From NCBI GenBank assembly GCA_030068075.1, contig CM057841.1, positions 7,387,565 through 7,451,564 on the forward strand: 64,000 bases of DNA. The letters are read 5' to 3'. The stretch comes from Paguma larvata. Taxonomy: Eukaryota > Chordata > Mammalia > Carnivora > Viverridae. The notes beneath the pieces were generated by a model. It ran no database searches and was not told where the DNA came from. It worked only from the letters and a program-made list of their open reading frames with translations. A program made the translations under genes and the position numbers. Positions 1-12,288 of this stretch are shown here, piece by piece (the stretch's first letter is position 1; each line of letters opens with the position of its first letter).

Positions 1-74
1 ATCTAAACCTAATTACCTCCCAAAGGCCCTGTTTCCAAGTACACAAATAAACATGAGTTTGGGGGCCGTAAAAT

Positions 75-186
75 TTTTTTTATTTTTTAAGTAGTTTCCA
101 CGCCCAAGATAGGGCTTAAATTCACACCCCTGGGCCCTGAGATCAGGCGTGGCATGCTGTACTGACTGAGTCAGCCAGGCACCACC
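75..186 (-). repeat. CAN SINE, short form
   Basis: Tail at 75; head ends gagtcagccaggcacc. It lacks the CT-rich extension. Confidence 0.75.
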
Positions 187-893
187 TAGAGGACATAACT
201 ATTAAGTCCATAACAGGCAGGTACTTGACAAAAGGAAGTTATCATTATATACTTATTATCAGTAAAAGCAGATAAAAATCACCTTAAACTGTACTGTTTT
301 GAAATGTATTTTTGAACTGAATTATATTTTTTGGCTATTTTCCTTTTTTTTAGTATATAAAAGTAGGCCAGATTAAGTGCATATTTCAAAGCCTTCTGGT
401 TTGGTTTTACCAAACTCCGCAGTAATGTTCTACTATGTAATGCTTCCACACGCCATGTGCCAGGTTTTTCTACATCTTGAGCGACAGTGGATATGTCATC
501 TTTTCTAGTATGATAGCCCAATTTAGAAAACAGTGATTAACCTCAGCTTTTCTTTATAGTTTTATAAAGCTTTATTTTCTTTATAGCTTTATAGTTTAGT
601 GTGTATAGTATAGTTTTGTTGAATAAAGGTCATATTTGATTATTTGAAAATGCAAAAGTCTCCGTACTTGTTCCTTCTTCCTAGTCCCTCCTTTTAACTT
701 TCCCAAACTTGGATCTACTGTTCACAAATTAGTATGTATTATTCCCTTGACTTTTATAATTTTATCACATGTCTGTGAATCCCATGAGAGTACACTCTTT
801 AATTTTTCTGGTTTGTAAGTGTTATAATAAGGATATTATAATATGGTCTTCTGAGGCTTGCTTTTCTTTACTCCTTACAAGTTTGTGATTTGG

Positions 894-1053
894 GGCATCT
901 GGGTGGCTCGGTCGAGCTGTCTGACTCTTGATTTCAGCTCAAGTCATGATCCCAGGGTCATGGGATCGAGCCGTTTGTCATGCTCCATGCCTGCTTAAGA
1001 TGCTGTCTCCCTCTGCCTCTCTCCCCTCCTTGCATTCTCTCTCTCTAAAATAA
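894..1053 (+). repeat. CAN SINE
   Basis: ggggcatctgggtggctcgg head; abuts a - strand copy tail to tail. Confidence 0.85.
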
Positions 1054-1109
1054 AAATTTTTTTTAATGTTTTTATCTTTGAGAGAGAGACAGACCATGAG
1101 CAGGAGAGG

Positions 1110-1143
<34 letters not shown>

Positions 1144-1256
1144 CAGGCTCAGGCTGTCAGCACAGAGCCCAACATGGCGCTTGAACTCACAAACTGAGAT
1201 CATGACCTGAGCTGCAGTTGGACGCCTAACTGACTGAGCCCACTCAGCTCCCCCCA
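1054..1256 (-). repeat. CAN SINE
   Basis: Contains a (GA)n run at 1,117-1,141. Confidence 0.88.
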
Positions 1257-1683
1257 ATTTTTTTTTAATAAAAAAAAAGAAACCAAGTCTGTGATTCATC
1301 CATCTTGCGTGTAGGCTTGGCTCATTAATACGTATTTCATTGCATGAATATAACGTAACTCACGCATCCAGTCTCCTACTTTTGGACATTTGTGTTGTTT
1401 CTGGGTTGTGAAGTTCTGAAAAGCCTTACATGTCTCCTGGTCATTGTGAGAATTTATCTAGAAGTATAATTTTTGACATAAAGCAAATGAATTTTTATCT
1501 AGAAGGAAAGCCAAATTGCTTTTGTACCGCCTTATTCTCTCATCAGCAATGTAAAAGTGCCTGTAGATCTGTAAGCTTTCCGACACGTAGTATTTTCATT
1601 CTTGTTTTTTGGCCATCTTTTGGGTGTCAGAGTGCTCTCACTGTGGTCTCCATATGCGCTGTTCTCATACCATAGTTGATCAT

Positions 1684-1911
1684 CTTTTTTTTTCTTTTAA
1701 TTTTTTAATATTTATTTATTTTGAGAGAGAGAGAGAGTGCGCGCACATGCGCGGGGAAGGGGCAGAGAGAGAGGAGAGAGAATCCTAGGTAGGTTCCATG
1801 CTGTCAGCACAGTGCCCAATATAGAGCTCAAACTCAATAAACTGTGAGATCATGACCTGAGCCAAGATCAAGAGTCGGACACTTAACTGGCTGAGCCACC
1901 CGAGCGCCCCA
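1684..1911 (-). repeat. CAN SINE
   Basis: Full length, head ccacccgagcgcccc. Confidence 0.88.
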
Positions 1912-2139
1912 ATCATCTTTTTATATGTTCATTGGCCAATTTTATTTTATTTACTTATTTTAATTTTTAAATTTCAGTATAGTTGATAACAACAACGTTA
2001 CAGGTGTACCACATAGTGATTCAACATCTTTATATATTACATTGGCCAATTTTAAAACTTACAAGTTTGTCTTTACTCATTGTAAAGAATAGTCACATAC
2101 CTAGAATGTTAGTCTTTTGTTAGGTATTTCGTGATAAAC

Positions 2140-2730
2140 AATTTAGCTGGGCTTTGTCCCCAGTCCCTGAGAGGTAGCCTCTAAATTGTTGGAATGCCCT
2201 AAGTGACAGGAGTATCTCTGTTATTATTCATGGCGGGTGTGCAGATAGTTTATGCCAATGAAGAGACACAGGATCGGGCTATTTATTCCAGAAAGACCAA
2301 CCATGCAGTTAGAGGGTTGGGGCTTTGAGCCTGGTGATACCAGCCCAACCTCCAAGATGGTAGGGGTGCTGGAGGCTGAGTCACAGGGCCAGTGATTAGA
2401 TCAATCCTGCTTACTGATTAATGACATTCTAATAAAAACTATAGGCACTGAAACTCAGGTGCGCTTCTGTCAGGACCGTACATATTGTCACTTGTGGATA
2501 TGCTGGATGGATAAATAATGTGTCCTGACTCCCAGAGGATAGGACAGTGGAAGCTTCTGGTTTGGGATCCTCCTGAACCTCACCCTTTTGTCCCTCTCTG
2601 CATTTGACTGGTTACGATATGTATGCTTTTGCTATAATCTGTTATCTTGCACAGATTCCCCATAGGTACTTCATAGGTTTTGCTGGTTGTAAAAACTGGT
2701 TTTAGCCCCTTTTAAATCTACTGTTGTTTG
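2140..2730 (+). repeat. Ancient ERVL-type LTR remnant
   Basis: The style is that of an old ERVL/MaLR LTR: ctaataaaaactataggcac, ggaagcttctggtttgg, then ctgttatcttgcac. A more complete relative seems to lie at 33,190-33,770. The family is not named. Confidence 0.4.
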
Positions 2731-3172
2731 AATGTGAAATTCCAATTGATGTTTATATTGATCTCAACACAGTTGCATAATGACAGCTTTGTTTCTTCTT
2801 TTCCAGTCTTCCTTCTTTCAATTGATTTTGCCCATTTTATGGCTCAGGTTTTGATCTGTGGTACATTTTTGACTAGAGGTTCAGCGAGAGGTTATCCTTG
2901 TCCCCGAGTTTAAAGAAATGAGCTGTGGATTATTTTGTAGACACTCCTGTGTCTATTTCTGGTTTAGTAATTTTTTTTTTAATTGTGAGTGGCTTGGGTT
3001 TTTCTGATGTCTTTTCTTCATCATTTGAGATAATTAAATGGTTCTTATTAAACTATCCTTGCATTACTCGAATAAAGTCAACTGTGCATAGTACAGTTCT
3101 TCTAATATTCGGCTTTCTTAGTATACCTCCTACATATCAGTGGATACAGTTATCTAGCATTTTATTTATGTT

Positions 3173-3526
3173 TTTTTTTAATTATTTAATTTTTTTCTTA
3201 AGCAATCTCTGCACCCAACATGGGCTGAACTCACAACCCTGAGATCAAGAGTTGCATCCTCCGGCCATCTGGATGGCTCAGTCGGTTCAGTGTCCGACTC
3301 TGGCTCAGGTCATGATCTTGTGGTTCGTGAGTTCGAGCCCTGTATCTATCAGGGTCTGTGCTTTCAGCTTTGGATCTTCTGTCTCCCCCTCTCTCTGCCC
3401 CTCTCCCACTCATGCACACTCACTCTTTCTCTCTCTCAAAAATAAACATTAAAAAAAGAGAATACCATAAAAAAAAAAAAATAAAAGAGTTGCATGCTCT
3501 ACCCACTGAGCCAGTCAGGAGTCCCT
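3173..3526 (-). repeat. CAN SINE, short form, split in two
   Basis: Halves 3,173-3,261 and 3,485-3,526 around a + strand SINE. Confidence 0.75.
3262..3484 (+). repeat. CAN SINE inside an older SINE
   Basis: Flanked by aagagttgcat(c/g)ct at 3,247-3,260 and 3,485-3,498. Confidence 0.88.
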
Positions 3527-4002
3527 TATTTAGGGTGTTTATAGCGAACCTAATAAATGCATTTGGCCTATAACTTTCTTTCTCACTTGTCTTTGAAATC
3601 CAGTCTGTTTTCTTTAGTTCTCCTATAGTCTAAGACACAGAGTTGTATTTTTCCTTCGGAGTCTCAGCAGTGTGATATTGAGACTAATAATTTGTGTCAG
3701 TGTATTTCCAGGATGTCCTGGCATCTCTACATTACTCTGTGGTAAATTAATTTTGCATAGCCAGAATTAATTCTTTAATAGTCAGCACTGTTCAGAGTAC
3801 ATAAGAGATCCAGCTGGGATTTTGTGTGAAGATCAAGTCTCAACAAGAGATAAGTATTTGAGATTTTAGTTGAGACCTCATTGCAGAATTTCAAGACACA
3901 AACTTTGTTTTCAGAGGCAGACAGCCTGTATTTGTTTTGCTTTTGTAGGCAAAAGTTAGCTTGATTGAGGTATAATTTACATACAGTAACACTTATCAGT
4001 TC

Positions 4003-4120
4003 TTTTTTTTTTTTATATTTTATCTTTAAGTTATCTCTACACCCAAGGTGGGGCTCAGACTCACAACCCCCAAGATCAAGAATTACATTGTCTACTGACC
4101 GAGCCGGGCAGGTGTCCCCA
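4003..4120 (-). repeat. CAN SINE, short form
   Basis: ttatctctacacccaaggtgg body without CT tract. Confidence 0.75.
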
Positions 4121-4350
4121 CTTACCGGTTCTTCATGTACAATTTGATGAGTTCTCAAAGGTATACTATTGTGTAACCTTTACTTGAATCAATGTGTAGA
4201 ACTTTTCCATCAACCCCAAAGGTTCCCTGCTGCCTCTTTGCATTTGAGTCCGTGCTCCCAACCTCTGTTCTCTCATGATCATTTATGTGCTTTCTGTTGT
4301 TATATACATTCTAATACCTCATACAAATTGAGTTATACAGTAAGTAGTTG

Positions 4351-5085
4351 TGTCAATGGTGCATGCCATTCCCCGGCCTCAGTTCTTGAGTTCAGCCAAG
4401 AAAGGATTCAGAGCCAAACTCTAAAGCAGGCAAAAGCTTTTTTGTTTGTTTTAATTTTTTTTAATGTTTATTTGTTTTTGAGAGAGAGACATAGTGTGAG
4501 CGGGGGAGGGGGGGGCCGAGAGAGTGGGAGACACAGAATCCAAAGCAGGCTCCAAGCTCTGAGTCGTCAGCACAGAGCCCGACGCAGGGCTTGAACTCCT
4601 GAACATGGAGATCTTGACCTGAGCAGAAGTCGGACACTTAACCGACTGAGCCACCCAGGGGCCCCAAGCAAGCACAGGTTTAATAGCAGTTTAAGCAAAA
4701 GTACACTCTCAAGATAGAAGAGTGGGCAGGCAGGCCCAGACATGGCAGCTGCACCCTGGGTCAGGGTCGTTTTTTCTTTTTATGCTTGGAGGGGTCATGG
4801 GTCATGGCTGGGCGGTTTCTGACTAAGGTTGCAGGCCATCGTCAAAGGGACTCCTACTGGAGGAGTGTTTGGCCTTACCTGGTCCTTGTCAGAACTGTCC
4901 TGGCAGCCGTTCCTGGGGTAGGGGGTTAAAACCACCATGGAAATGTATTACGATGAAGCCATAGGTTACCGTAAGGCAGTGGTCCTAGGGAAGAAGGCAT
5001 GCCTGGCCCCTGGGCTCTTTCCTGCTGTTTGGATCTTGGCCTCCACCCTTCTATCAGTCAGAAATCACTCACTCCCTGCTCATAA
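4351..5085 (-). repeat. LTR-like element inserted in L1 sequence
   Basis: On the - strand it has gcataaaaag (TATA-like), attaaacctgtgctt (poly(A)-type signal) and the end ...caccattgaca. L1 3' sequence continues on both sides (before 4,350 and after 5,090). A SINE at 4,446-4,667 lies within it. Confidence 0.45.
4446..4667 (-). repeat. CAN SINE
   Basis: Inside the LTR-like element at 4,351. Confidence 0.9.
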
Positions 5086-5397
5086 CTAGCTAACTGCCTA
5101 CTCTATCCGTTGTTGGCAGTTAGCTTCTTTCACTTAGAATAATGCTTTTCAGATTCATCCATGATTTTGCATTTGTCATCAATTTATTCCTCTCCGCTGC
5201 AGTGGTACAGATACGCCACAATATGTTTACTCCCCAGTTGATGGGTATTTTGGATTTTGTGGGCAGGTGTTGGATATTCTGAATAAAGCTGCAGTGTACA
5301 TACACATACAAGTCAAGGTGGCTGGACCATTTTATATTTTCACAAGCAATGCAGGAGTGTTTTTTTTCTTCACATTCTAGTCAGTACTTAGTATTTT

Positions 5398-5594
5398 CAG
5401 TTTTTTATTTTATTTTATTTTAGAGAATTTTTTCCAGAGTTATTTATTTTTTTTGAGAGCGAGAGAAAGAATGAATCCCAAGTAGGCTCCACACTGTTAG
5501 CACAGAGCCCGATGCGGGGCTCGAACTCAGGAACCGTGAGATTATCGCCTGAGCTGAAGTCAGACACTTAACTGACAGCCACCCGGGTGCCCCT
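5398..5594 (-). repeat. CAN SINE
   Basis: Head ends ccacccgggtgcccc. Confidence 0.85.
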
Positions 5595-5625
5595 CCCCCC
5601 TCGGTCTTTTAAATTATAGCCCTTC

Positions 5626-5728
5626 TGCAGCACGTGGATGGCTCAGTTGGTGGAGGGTGCAAGCCTTGATCCCAGGGTTGTGAGTTGGAGCCCCACATCA
5701 GGCCTAGAGCTTACTTATAAATATATAT
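5626..5728 (+). repeat. CAN SINE, short form
   Basis: Tail runs into a tacgtac/catac microsatellite. Confidence 0.7.
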
Positions 5729-6051
5729 GTACATACGTACGTACATACATACATGACCATTCTAACAGGTTTGTAGCAATATTTTATTTGGGTTTTAATT
5801 TGCTTTCGTCGTGTAACCTAAAACAGCTTTTCATGTACTTAATCACTGTCTCTCTACATTTGGGAGGAAGGTCTGTTAAAATCTTTTGTTCCTGTTTTTA
5901 CTAGATGGTTTCTTGTAAAGTTGGAAAAGTTCTTCATATTTTTTAAACAGAAGTCTTTTAATCAGGTGTGCACTTCATCAGTGTTTTACTGTAGCCTCCT
6001 CTGGCTTGATCATTTAACAAGTATGTTTTGCATATTAAAAATTTTTAGTAA

Positions 6052-6292
6052 GGGGCGCCTGGGTGGCTCAGTCGGTTAAGCGTCTGACTTTGGCTCAGGT
6101 CATGATCTCACCATTCCCAAGTTCGAGCCCCGCATCGGGCTCTGTGCCGACAGCTCAGAGCCTGGAGCCTGTTTCAGATTCTGTGTCTCCCTCTCTGTCT
6201 GGGCCCCTCCCCTGCTCATGCTCGGTCTATCTCTCTCTCTCTGAAAAATAAATAAACATTAAAAAGAAATTTTAAAAAAAGATAAAAAAATT
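6052..6292 (+). repeat. CAN SINE
   Basis: Full length, close to consensus. Confidence 0.92.
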
Positions 6293-6403
6293 TTTTTAGT
6301 AATGAGGAAGTCCAATTTATCAATTTTGTTTGTTTGTTTATTGTGCATTTTGTGCCCTGTAAGAAATCTTGCCTAATCCAAGATCACTGAAAATTTTTCT
6401 GTG

Positions 6404-6586
6404 CTTGGGGCTCCTGGGGGGCTCAGTCAGTTAAGCTTCCACCTCTTGATTTCAGCTTAAGTTATGATCTCATGTGCGCTGACAGCACGGAGGCTGCTTA
6501 GGATTCTCTTTCTCTCTCTCTGCCCCGCTTCTTCCCTCTTTCTCTCTTCTCTCTCTCTCAAAATAAATAAATAAACATAAAATTTT
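6404..6586 (+). repeat. CAN SINE
   Basis: Internal deletion after catgatctcatg-like sequence. Confidence 0.85.
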
Positions 6587-6782
6587 TTTTCCTGTGCTTT
6601 CTTCTAGAAATATCACAGTTTCAATTCTTACATCTGTAATCTGTTTGAGTTAATTTTGGTGTGAGGTAAATACGAATGTCCTAGTATTTCAATCACATTT
6701 GTTAAACATTTTATTAGTTTTTCATCATGTTCATGCTTGTCTCTGACGTGTTGCACATATGGAATATATATATAATAGCATT

Positions 6783-7001
6783 TAAAAAAGTTTTTTTTTT
6801 AATTTTTTTTTTGAGAGAGAGACAGAGACAGAATATGAGCTGGGGAGTGGCAGAGTGAGAGGGAGACACAGAATCAGAAGCAGGTTCCAGGCTCTGAGCT
6901 GTCAGCACAGAGCCCAACGCCAGGCTCGAACCCACGAACCGCGAGATCATGACTTGAGCCGAAGTCAGATGCTCAACTGACTGAGCCACCCAGGTGCTCC
7001 T
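6783..7001 (-). repeat. CAN SINE
   Basis: Full length; tataatagcatttt duplicated on both sides. Confidence 0.9.
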
Positions 7002-8160
7002 ATAATAGCATTTTCAGTGTACTGGGTGCCAGGTCTCTCCCTTGGGCCATTTTTGTGTCTTTCTCTTGCTTGATTTTCCCCCTAGCCATGGGTCATATTT
7101 CCTTGCTTCTCTGCATGTCTGGAAATTTTTGATTGGATGTCACATATTGTCAGCTTCATGCCGTTTGCAAGATTTTCTTTTATTCCTTTAACTACTTTGG
7201 AGGTTTGCTCTGGGATGTAACCAAGTTACTCTGAAAGAGTTTGATTCTTTGGAGACATTCTTTTAAGCTTTCTCAGGTGGGGCCATAAGAGTCTTTTTGG
7301 TCTAGGATTACTTTGTCTCCATTATTGAGGTAATAGTCCCCTGAGACCTTTGCACATTTGGACACCAGGCATAGTAGAAGGTTGCTCTACCCAGGCTAGT
7401 GGGAACACTGTCTGTTCTAATCTTGTGTGAGCTCCAGGAATTGTTGTACCTTCTCCTTTCCAGCAGCCTTGGTAGTTTCCTCCCAGTTCATTGGACCTTA
7501 GCCAGAGACTCAAAGGGACCCTCTTTGCATCTGCAGAGTGAGTTTTCCCTCTCTCTCTTCTCTGGTATACTGCCTGGTAAGTGCTAGTCATCTTTGCTTC
7601 CTCAGACTTTGAATTTTATATCATTAATCCAGCAAGACTGCTAGACTCTTGGATTCCTTCTCCCCAGCTGTGGTCTAGAAGGTTTCCAGGCAGTGAGTCT
7701 CAGCACACCAATGTCACAGCTCGTTCCCCTTCTTCTCTGACTTCCGTGTCTGAAAATAGTCGTCTTAGGTATCTTCCCCGTTGTTTTTAGTTGGTTCAGC
7801 TGAAAGGTAATTCATTCTGGTGATTTTCCCTGGAATCAGAGATTCTGTCAGTTCTGAGGGTTTGTGTTTTAATCCTTGGCCCATCAGTTACTGTGTAGCT
7901 TTTAGTAGGTGTTTGGCTTTCCTCTCTTTTCTTTCAAATGGAATATTTATAGCGTAGCTACTAGAGTTGCGAGGGTTGAGTGAGAAAAGATGGTTAAAAA
8001 TTGCACGTATAGGAACTTACTTCTGTTATTATTTCCATGCCAAACAAATCTTTCTTTGAATCCATAGATGCTGCCTTCCTCTAAGGAAAGAAAAGTAGAT
8101 TTCAAGTCTAGAAAAGCAGATCCTCTGCTGAGGATACTCTTAACACCTGAGACACCTGAG
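7002..8160 (-). repeat. Probable old LINE sequence, then unassigned DNA
   Basis: The stretch gcttctctgcatgtctggaaat ... gattggatgtcacatattgt is LINE-like in style. From about 7,330 to 8,160 I see no clear gene or repeat; open frames there lack family features. Confidence 0.3.
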
Positions 8161-8182
8161 TGCTGAAAATGACCACGTCCAG
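8161..8182 (+). CDS. Candidate start-codon exon of KRAB-ZNF unit 1 (carries a 1-nt deletion)
   Basis: KRAB zinc-finger genes usually have a short exon holding the start codon and about five residues (M-x-K-S-Q) just before the KRAB-A exon. Here ctgaaaATGACCACGTCC is followed by AG and a donor gtgagctg (GT at 8183-8184). The matching exon of unit 2 at 29,899 reads ATGACCAAGTCCCAG before the same gtgagctgt, so this copy lacks one C. That leaves 14 coding bases instead of 15 and throws the KRAB-A exon out of frame from this ATG. The exon's acceptor is not clear. Assignment rests on the similarity to unit 2, on the donor and on its position 3 kb before KRAB-A; another start exon could exist outside the window. 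Confidence 0.5.
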
Positions 8183-8189
8183 GTGAGCT

Positions 8190-8720
8190 GTTTATTTCCC
8201 GTATTTCTAGAAGTTTATAAAAAGTGTATACAATCTGATGCTTGCCAGAGGTTAAGAGTGTGAGGAGTTGGGCAGAATGGGTGAAGGGAAGTGGAAGATA
8301 CAGGCTCTCAATCATGGAATGAATAAGTCATGAGAATAAAAGCTATAGCACAGGGCGGCACCTGGGTGGCCCAGTCAGCTGAGTGGCCGATTCTTGATTT
8401 TGCTCAAATCATGATCCCAGGGTCTTGGGAATCAAACCCGACCTCAGGCTCCATGCTGAGAGTGCCTAAAATTCCCTCTCTTCCTCTGCCCCTCCCCTAC
8501 TCACGCTCTCTTTCTCTCTAATATAAAATTAAAAACAATTTTTTTTTAAATGTACAGCCTAGGGAATATAGTCAATGATACTGTAATAGTGTTGTATTGT
8601 GACAGCTACACGTGCAGTGAGCACAACATAACTATATGTTTCTTGAATGACTGTTGTACAACTGAAACTAATGTAACAGTGTGTGACAACTAATTAGCTA
8701 GTTAACAACTTAAAACATGT
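8190..8720 (+). repeat. L1 3' end, cut by a SINE
   Basis: It shares gaatgagtaagtcatg-type, gggaatatagtcaatg and gtaatagtgttgtat(t/g)gtgaca with the L1 3' end at 61.9-62.1 kb. A SINE lies at 8,354-8,550. Confidence 0.7.
8354..8550 (+). repeat. CAN SINE
   Basis: Interrupts an L1 3' end. Confidence 0.85.
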
Positions 8721-8982
8721 ACACAATCAAAGTGAGCAGTGTATGTAGATAAATTGCAGCTGGGAGAGATGTGCTTAGACCGGGAGGCAGACTGAGCGAT
8801 CCGGAGGAGCCGATGAGGAAGGGCGTTCTATCTAATCTGCATGTCACGTGTTGCAAGGTGCTAACAGTTGGAACATTGCCACATAAGCCGTGGGATCCCG
8901 AGCTGAGTTGCAGACATTTCTGTGGTAATACTGGAAACCATCACAAAAGAATAAAAACATGTTCTAAGATTTACTTAGAATA

Positions 8983-9087
8983 AATATTATAATAATAATA
9001 ATACAATTATTATAATAATGTAATTATTATAATATAATAATAAATAATAATAAATATAATAATATATAATATGATAATATAATATAC
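8983..9087. repeat. AT-rich (TAA)n low-complexity tract
   Basis: Imperfect taataataa/ataatat repeats immediately before the SINE at 9,088. Confidence 0.85.
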
Positions 9088-9307
9088 AGGGGCGCCTGGG
9101 TGGCTCAGTCGGTTAAGTATCCGACTTCGACTCAGGTCATGATATCACTGCTTGTGAGCTCGAGTCCCGAGTCGGGCTCTGCACTGACAGCTCAGAGCCT
9201 GGAGCCTGCTTCCGATTCTGTGTCTCCCTCTCTCTCCCGCTACCCTGCTCAGGCTCTCTCTTTCTCTCTCTCTCTCTCAAAAATTAATAAACATTAAAAA
9301 AAAATTC
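9088..9307 (+). repeat. CAN SINE
   Basis: Full length, next to the (TAA)n tract. Confidence 0.92.
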
Positions 9308-9685
9308 ACTTTGTAAAGCACGTTAACTTTTTGAGTAAATATTCCCAGACATTAAGTGTGAAGTGTCCTTGAACATCGATGGGTCGTCGTCTTCTGTTCC
9401 TCTCCAGCATGGACCCAGTGAACGGTCGTCTTCCTAAGGAAATGTAGAAGGTATAAAAGGCATAGCTAGGAAACTTAAAAAAAATCTCTTCATATCTGCA
9501 GAGTAGTGCTTACCTAAGGGTCATTGTGCAGATCGTTACGTTAACACATGTGAAGTGTTTAGAGCAATGCATAGCACATAGTAAGTGCTTTCCGTTTGCG
9601 TTTGTATCATGGGTTAATATGTAGCACAGTCAATTTCTAAAAGGAATTCTGAGCATAACATACTTTTGTATATGAAAAACACTGC
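9308..9685. other. Unassigned single-copy-like DNA
   Basis: No gene or repeat recognised; contains no open frame of note. The same holds for 10,171-10,502 and 10,940-11,190, the latter leading into the KRAB-A acceptor. Confidence 0.4.
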
Positions 9686-9820
9686 AGGGGCGCCTGGCTG
9701 GCTCAGTTGGAAGAGAACACAACTCTTGATTTTGGGTCATGAGTTCAAGCCCTACATTTGTTGTAGAGATTACATCCATAAACTAACTTAAAAAAAGAAA
9801 GAAAGAAAGAAAGAAAAACA
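9686..9820 (+). repeat. CAN SINE, short form
   Basis: Tail is a (GAAA)n microsatellite. Confidence 0.8.
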
Positions 9821-9970
9821 CTGTATGTCTACCAGGTCTCTGCAGGAAATATGTACACTTGCTCCAAGGTGTGCTGCTGCCTGTACCCAGGGCATTTGTT
9901 CTCTTTGGCCTCTTCTGTGTCGCCGAACTTTTTGCAGTTCCTTGAAGTCAGCATGGTATTTAACACTTTT

Positions 9971-10155
9971 TTTTTTTTAAGTTTATTTCGAAAGAGAGAG
10001 AGAGAGAGCACAAGCAGGGGTGGGGCAGAGAGAGAATCCCAAGCAGCCTCCACACTGTCAGTGCAGAGCCCAACTTGGGACTCGAACCCAAGAGGTGTGA
10101 GATCATGACCTGAGCCGAAATCAAAAGTCAGCTGCCCCACTGACTGAGCCACCCA
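9971..10155 (-). repeat. CAN SINE
   Basis: Perfect 15-bp duplication gtatttaacactttt at 9,956-9,970 and 10,156-10,170. Confidence 0.93.
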
Positions 10156-10502
10156 GTATTTAACACTTTTAACTTCCCTCCCTTTGGAAGACTCATGGCT
10201 CCCACCTCTTCTAGCTCTTGCTGTGGGACACAACCACTAAACATGCCAGTGCAGCTCCAGCTTGACCTCTTCTTCAGAACTATTATTTCTTCACCCACTT
10301 GTGCCCATGTTTTAACTTGAGTATACTTCTGTCGTAACCCTTAAGCCATAATGTCTGCCCATGTGTCAGCTCTGTCAAGGAGTGTACTTGCCACTCTACA
10401 CAATCAGAAGCTGCATGAAGGCTGGATTATGCTTTATTTCCTTTTTTATTGCAATGTATAGTAGGTAACATTAAATACTCATTTTTTAAAAAGTTAATTT
10501 GA

Positions 10503-10735
10503 GGGTGCGCCTGGGTGGCTCAGTCGGTTGAGCGTCCAACTTCGGCTCAGGTCATGATCTCACGGTTTGTGAGTTCGAGCCCTGTGTCAGGCTCGGGGCT
10601 GACAGCTCAGAGCCTGGAGCCTGCTTCGGATTCTGTGTCTCCCTCTCTCTCTGCCCCTCCCCCATTTGTGCTCTGTCTCTCTCTGTCTCTCAAAAATAAA
10701 TAAATGTTAAAAAATAAATAAATAAAAATAAAAGT
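10503..10735 (+). repeat. CAN SINE
   Basis: Tail to tail with the next copy. Confidence 0.92.
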
Positions 10736-10939
10736 TAATTTGAAAGAGAGTATATGTGCATGTGTGAATGGGGGGAGAGGCAGAGAGAGAGACAGAGAGA
10801 GAGAGAGAATCCCAAGCAGGCTCCACCCTGTCAGCACAGAGCTGACTCAGGGGCTTGACCTCACAAATCATGAGATCATGACCCAAGCTGAGCTCAAGAG
10901 TCAGGACACTTAACCGACTGAGCCACCCGGGTGCCCCAA
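10736..10939 (-). repeat. CAN SINE
   Basis: Head ends ccacccgggtgcccc. Confidence 0.88.
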
Positions 10940-11077
10940 CATTAAACACTCCTACGGCGGGTTGCAGTTGGGTTTTAGGCAAAGTTTTAGCAACATTTTG
11001 CATGGGCGAATGAATGAGTGAAGAAGTGAATGAAGAGTTAGAAAGAATAGTTTAAATTAACAGCCCACAAAGCATAA

Positions 11078-11353
<276 letters not shown>

Positions 11354-11621
11354 TAGCTCAGCATGAGCCCATTAATTGCCTGTTGTTGTTGTGGTTTTTT
11401 TTTTCCATTGCTACAATTTACGGGCACTCTGATATCCTTAATGATTTTGGACTTGGATAGGTGACAGAACCTATTTTCTTTATGACCAGTGATGGTACTC
11501 ATTTTCGTTTACGGATTAAAGAGTTTCTGTTCTGCTGAGATTTACTGTCTGTTCCTTGAAACAGAACTTTTCCTCAATAGGCCCTAATACAGTCCAGTTC
11601 TCTGTGATTACCCCTTGACAG

Positions 11622-11714
11622 GTTATCAAGCTCCTTGGCCAGAAGCAACGGTTCATGCAGAGAAAGGAGCGCAAGGACTGGTAGAGAGAGAATTCCCAAG
11701 TTCGTGTAGTCCAG
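11622..11714 (+). CDS. KRAB-B exon of zinc-finger unit 1
   Basis: A 93-bp exon, phase 1 on both sides, follows KRAB-A by 288 bp. The acceptor is ccccttgacag (AG 11620-11621) and the donor is ccag/gtgagtac (GT 11715). Joined to KRAB-A it reads GYQAPWPEATVHAEKGAQGL then VEREFPSSCSP, which fits the KRAB-B pattern GYQ..KPD...LEQG..PW..E.E.P. The glutamate/glycine core is partly changed (AEKGAQGL), so the box is somewhat divergent. KRAB-B supports repression but is not essential in the family. The frame stays open across both KRAB exons. Confidence 0.82.
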
Positions 11715-12069
11715 GTGAGTACATCAGTGCAGTGGGAGTTAGCAGAAGTCAAGTGACAATTCACCGTTGGTGCTTTGGGACCCTTGTTATTTTCAGGGTT
11801 TTTTTTTTTTTTTTTCTCATAGTCTTTGAACCTTTAGAGGTGACTTAGAGTGAGTAGTGAAAAGAGGTCACCAGTGGGAATGTGCTTCCTTTTCTTACCA
11901 TATAGGACTCATTTGCTAGCCACCTCAGAGAAGATGTACCTCCTTTTATCCACCCTGGGTCAGATATTGGCCTGTTTCATTCAGTCTTTTCTTTTTGGCT
12001 CAGTTGTTCTTTTGCAGCTTGTTAGACACAACCCACCTTCCCCACGTCTTATCCATAGCTCTTCGTCTT

Positions 12070-12288
12070 CTTTTTTTTAAGAGGTACACTTTTTCTTTTT
12101 GTTTTGCTTATTTTTGGGAGAGAAAGAGTGAGCAGGGGAGGGGAGAGAAGGGGGGAGACAGAGAATCCCAAGCAGGCTCTGCGCAGTCACTGCAAAGCCT
12201 GAAATGAGGCTTGAACCCACAAACCGTGAGATCATGACCTGAGCCAAAGTTGGACACTGAGCCGACTGAGCCACCAGGCACCCCCACA
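12070..12288 (-). repeat. CAN SINE
   Basis: In the intron between KRAB-B and the finger exon. Confidence 0.88.

Larger units (their letters stand above)
690..2090 (-). repeat. Old L1 3' region, cut by SINEs
   Basis: Antisense L1-style 3' UTR (tttggacatttgtgttgtttctgg, ctttccgacacgtagtatttt, cagtatagttgataacaacaac) with SINEs at 894, 1,054 and 1,684. The first 500 bases of the window (187-690) are AT-rich with nothing recognised. Confidence 0.5.
2900..3770 (-). repeat. L1 ORF2-derived, antisense
   Basis: aaactatccttgcattactcg and the following bases match the antisense of the L1 RT region in style. SINEs at 3,173-3,526 interrupt it. Confidence 0.5.
3955..6780 (-). repeat. L1 3' region, antisense, heavily interrupted
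   Basis: Segments at 3,955-4,000, 4,120-4,350, 5,090-5,395, 5,730-6,050, 6,293-6,403 and 6,590-6,780 read as consecutive antisense L1 3' sequence (ttcacttagaataatgctttt, ctgaataaagctgcagtg, tttaatcaggtgtgc). An LTR and several SINEs split it. Confidence 0.6.

Noticed and set aside
6053..6130. SINE heads as functional tRNA genes
   Set aside because: tRNA-like heads with A/B-box resemblance are SINE promoters; no complete tRNA cloverleaf was seen.
10515..10703. Dozens of short frames reading MAQSVE..TSAQVMISRF or similar
   Set aside because: These are translations of the CAN SINE body, not genes.
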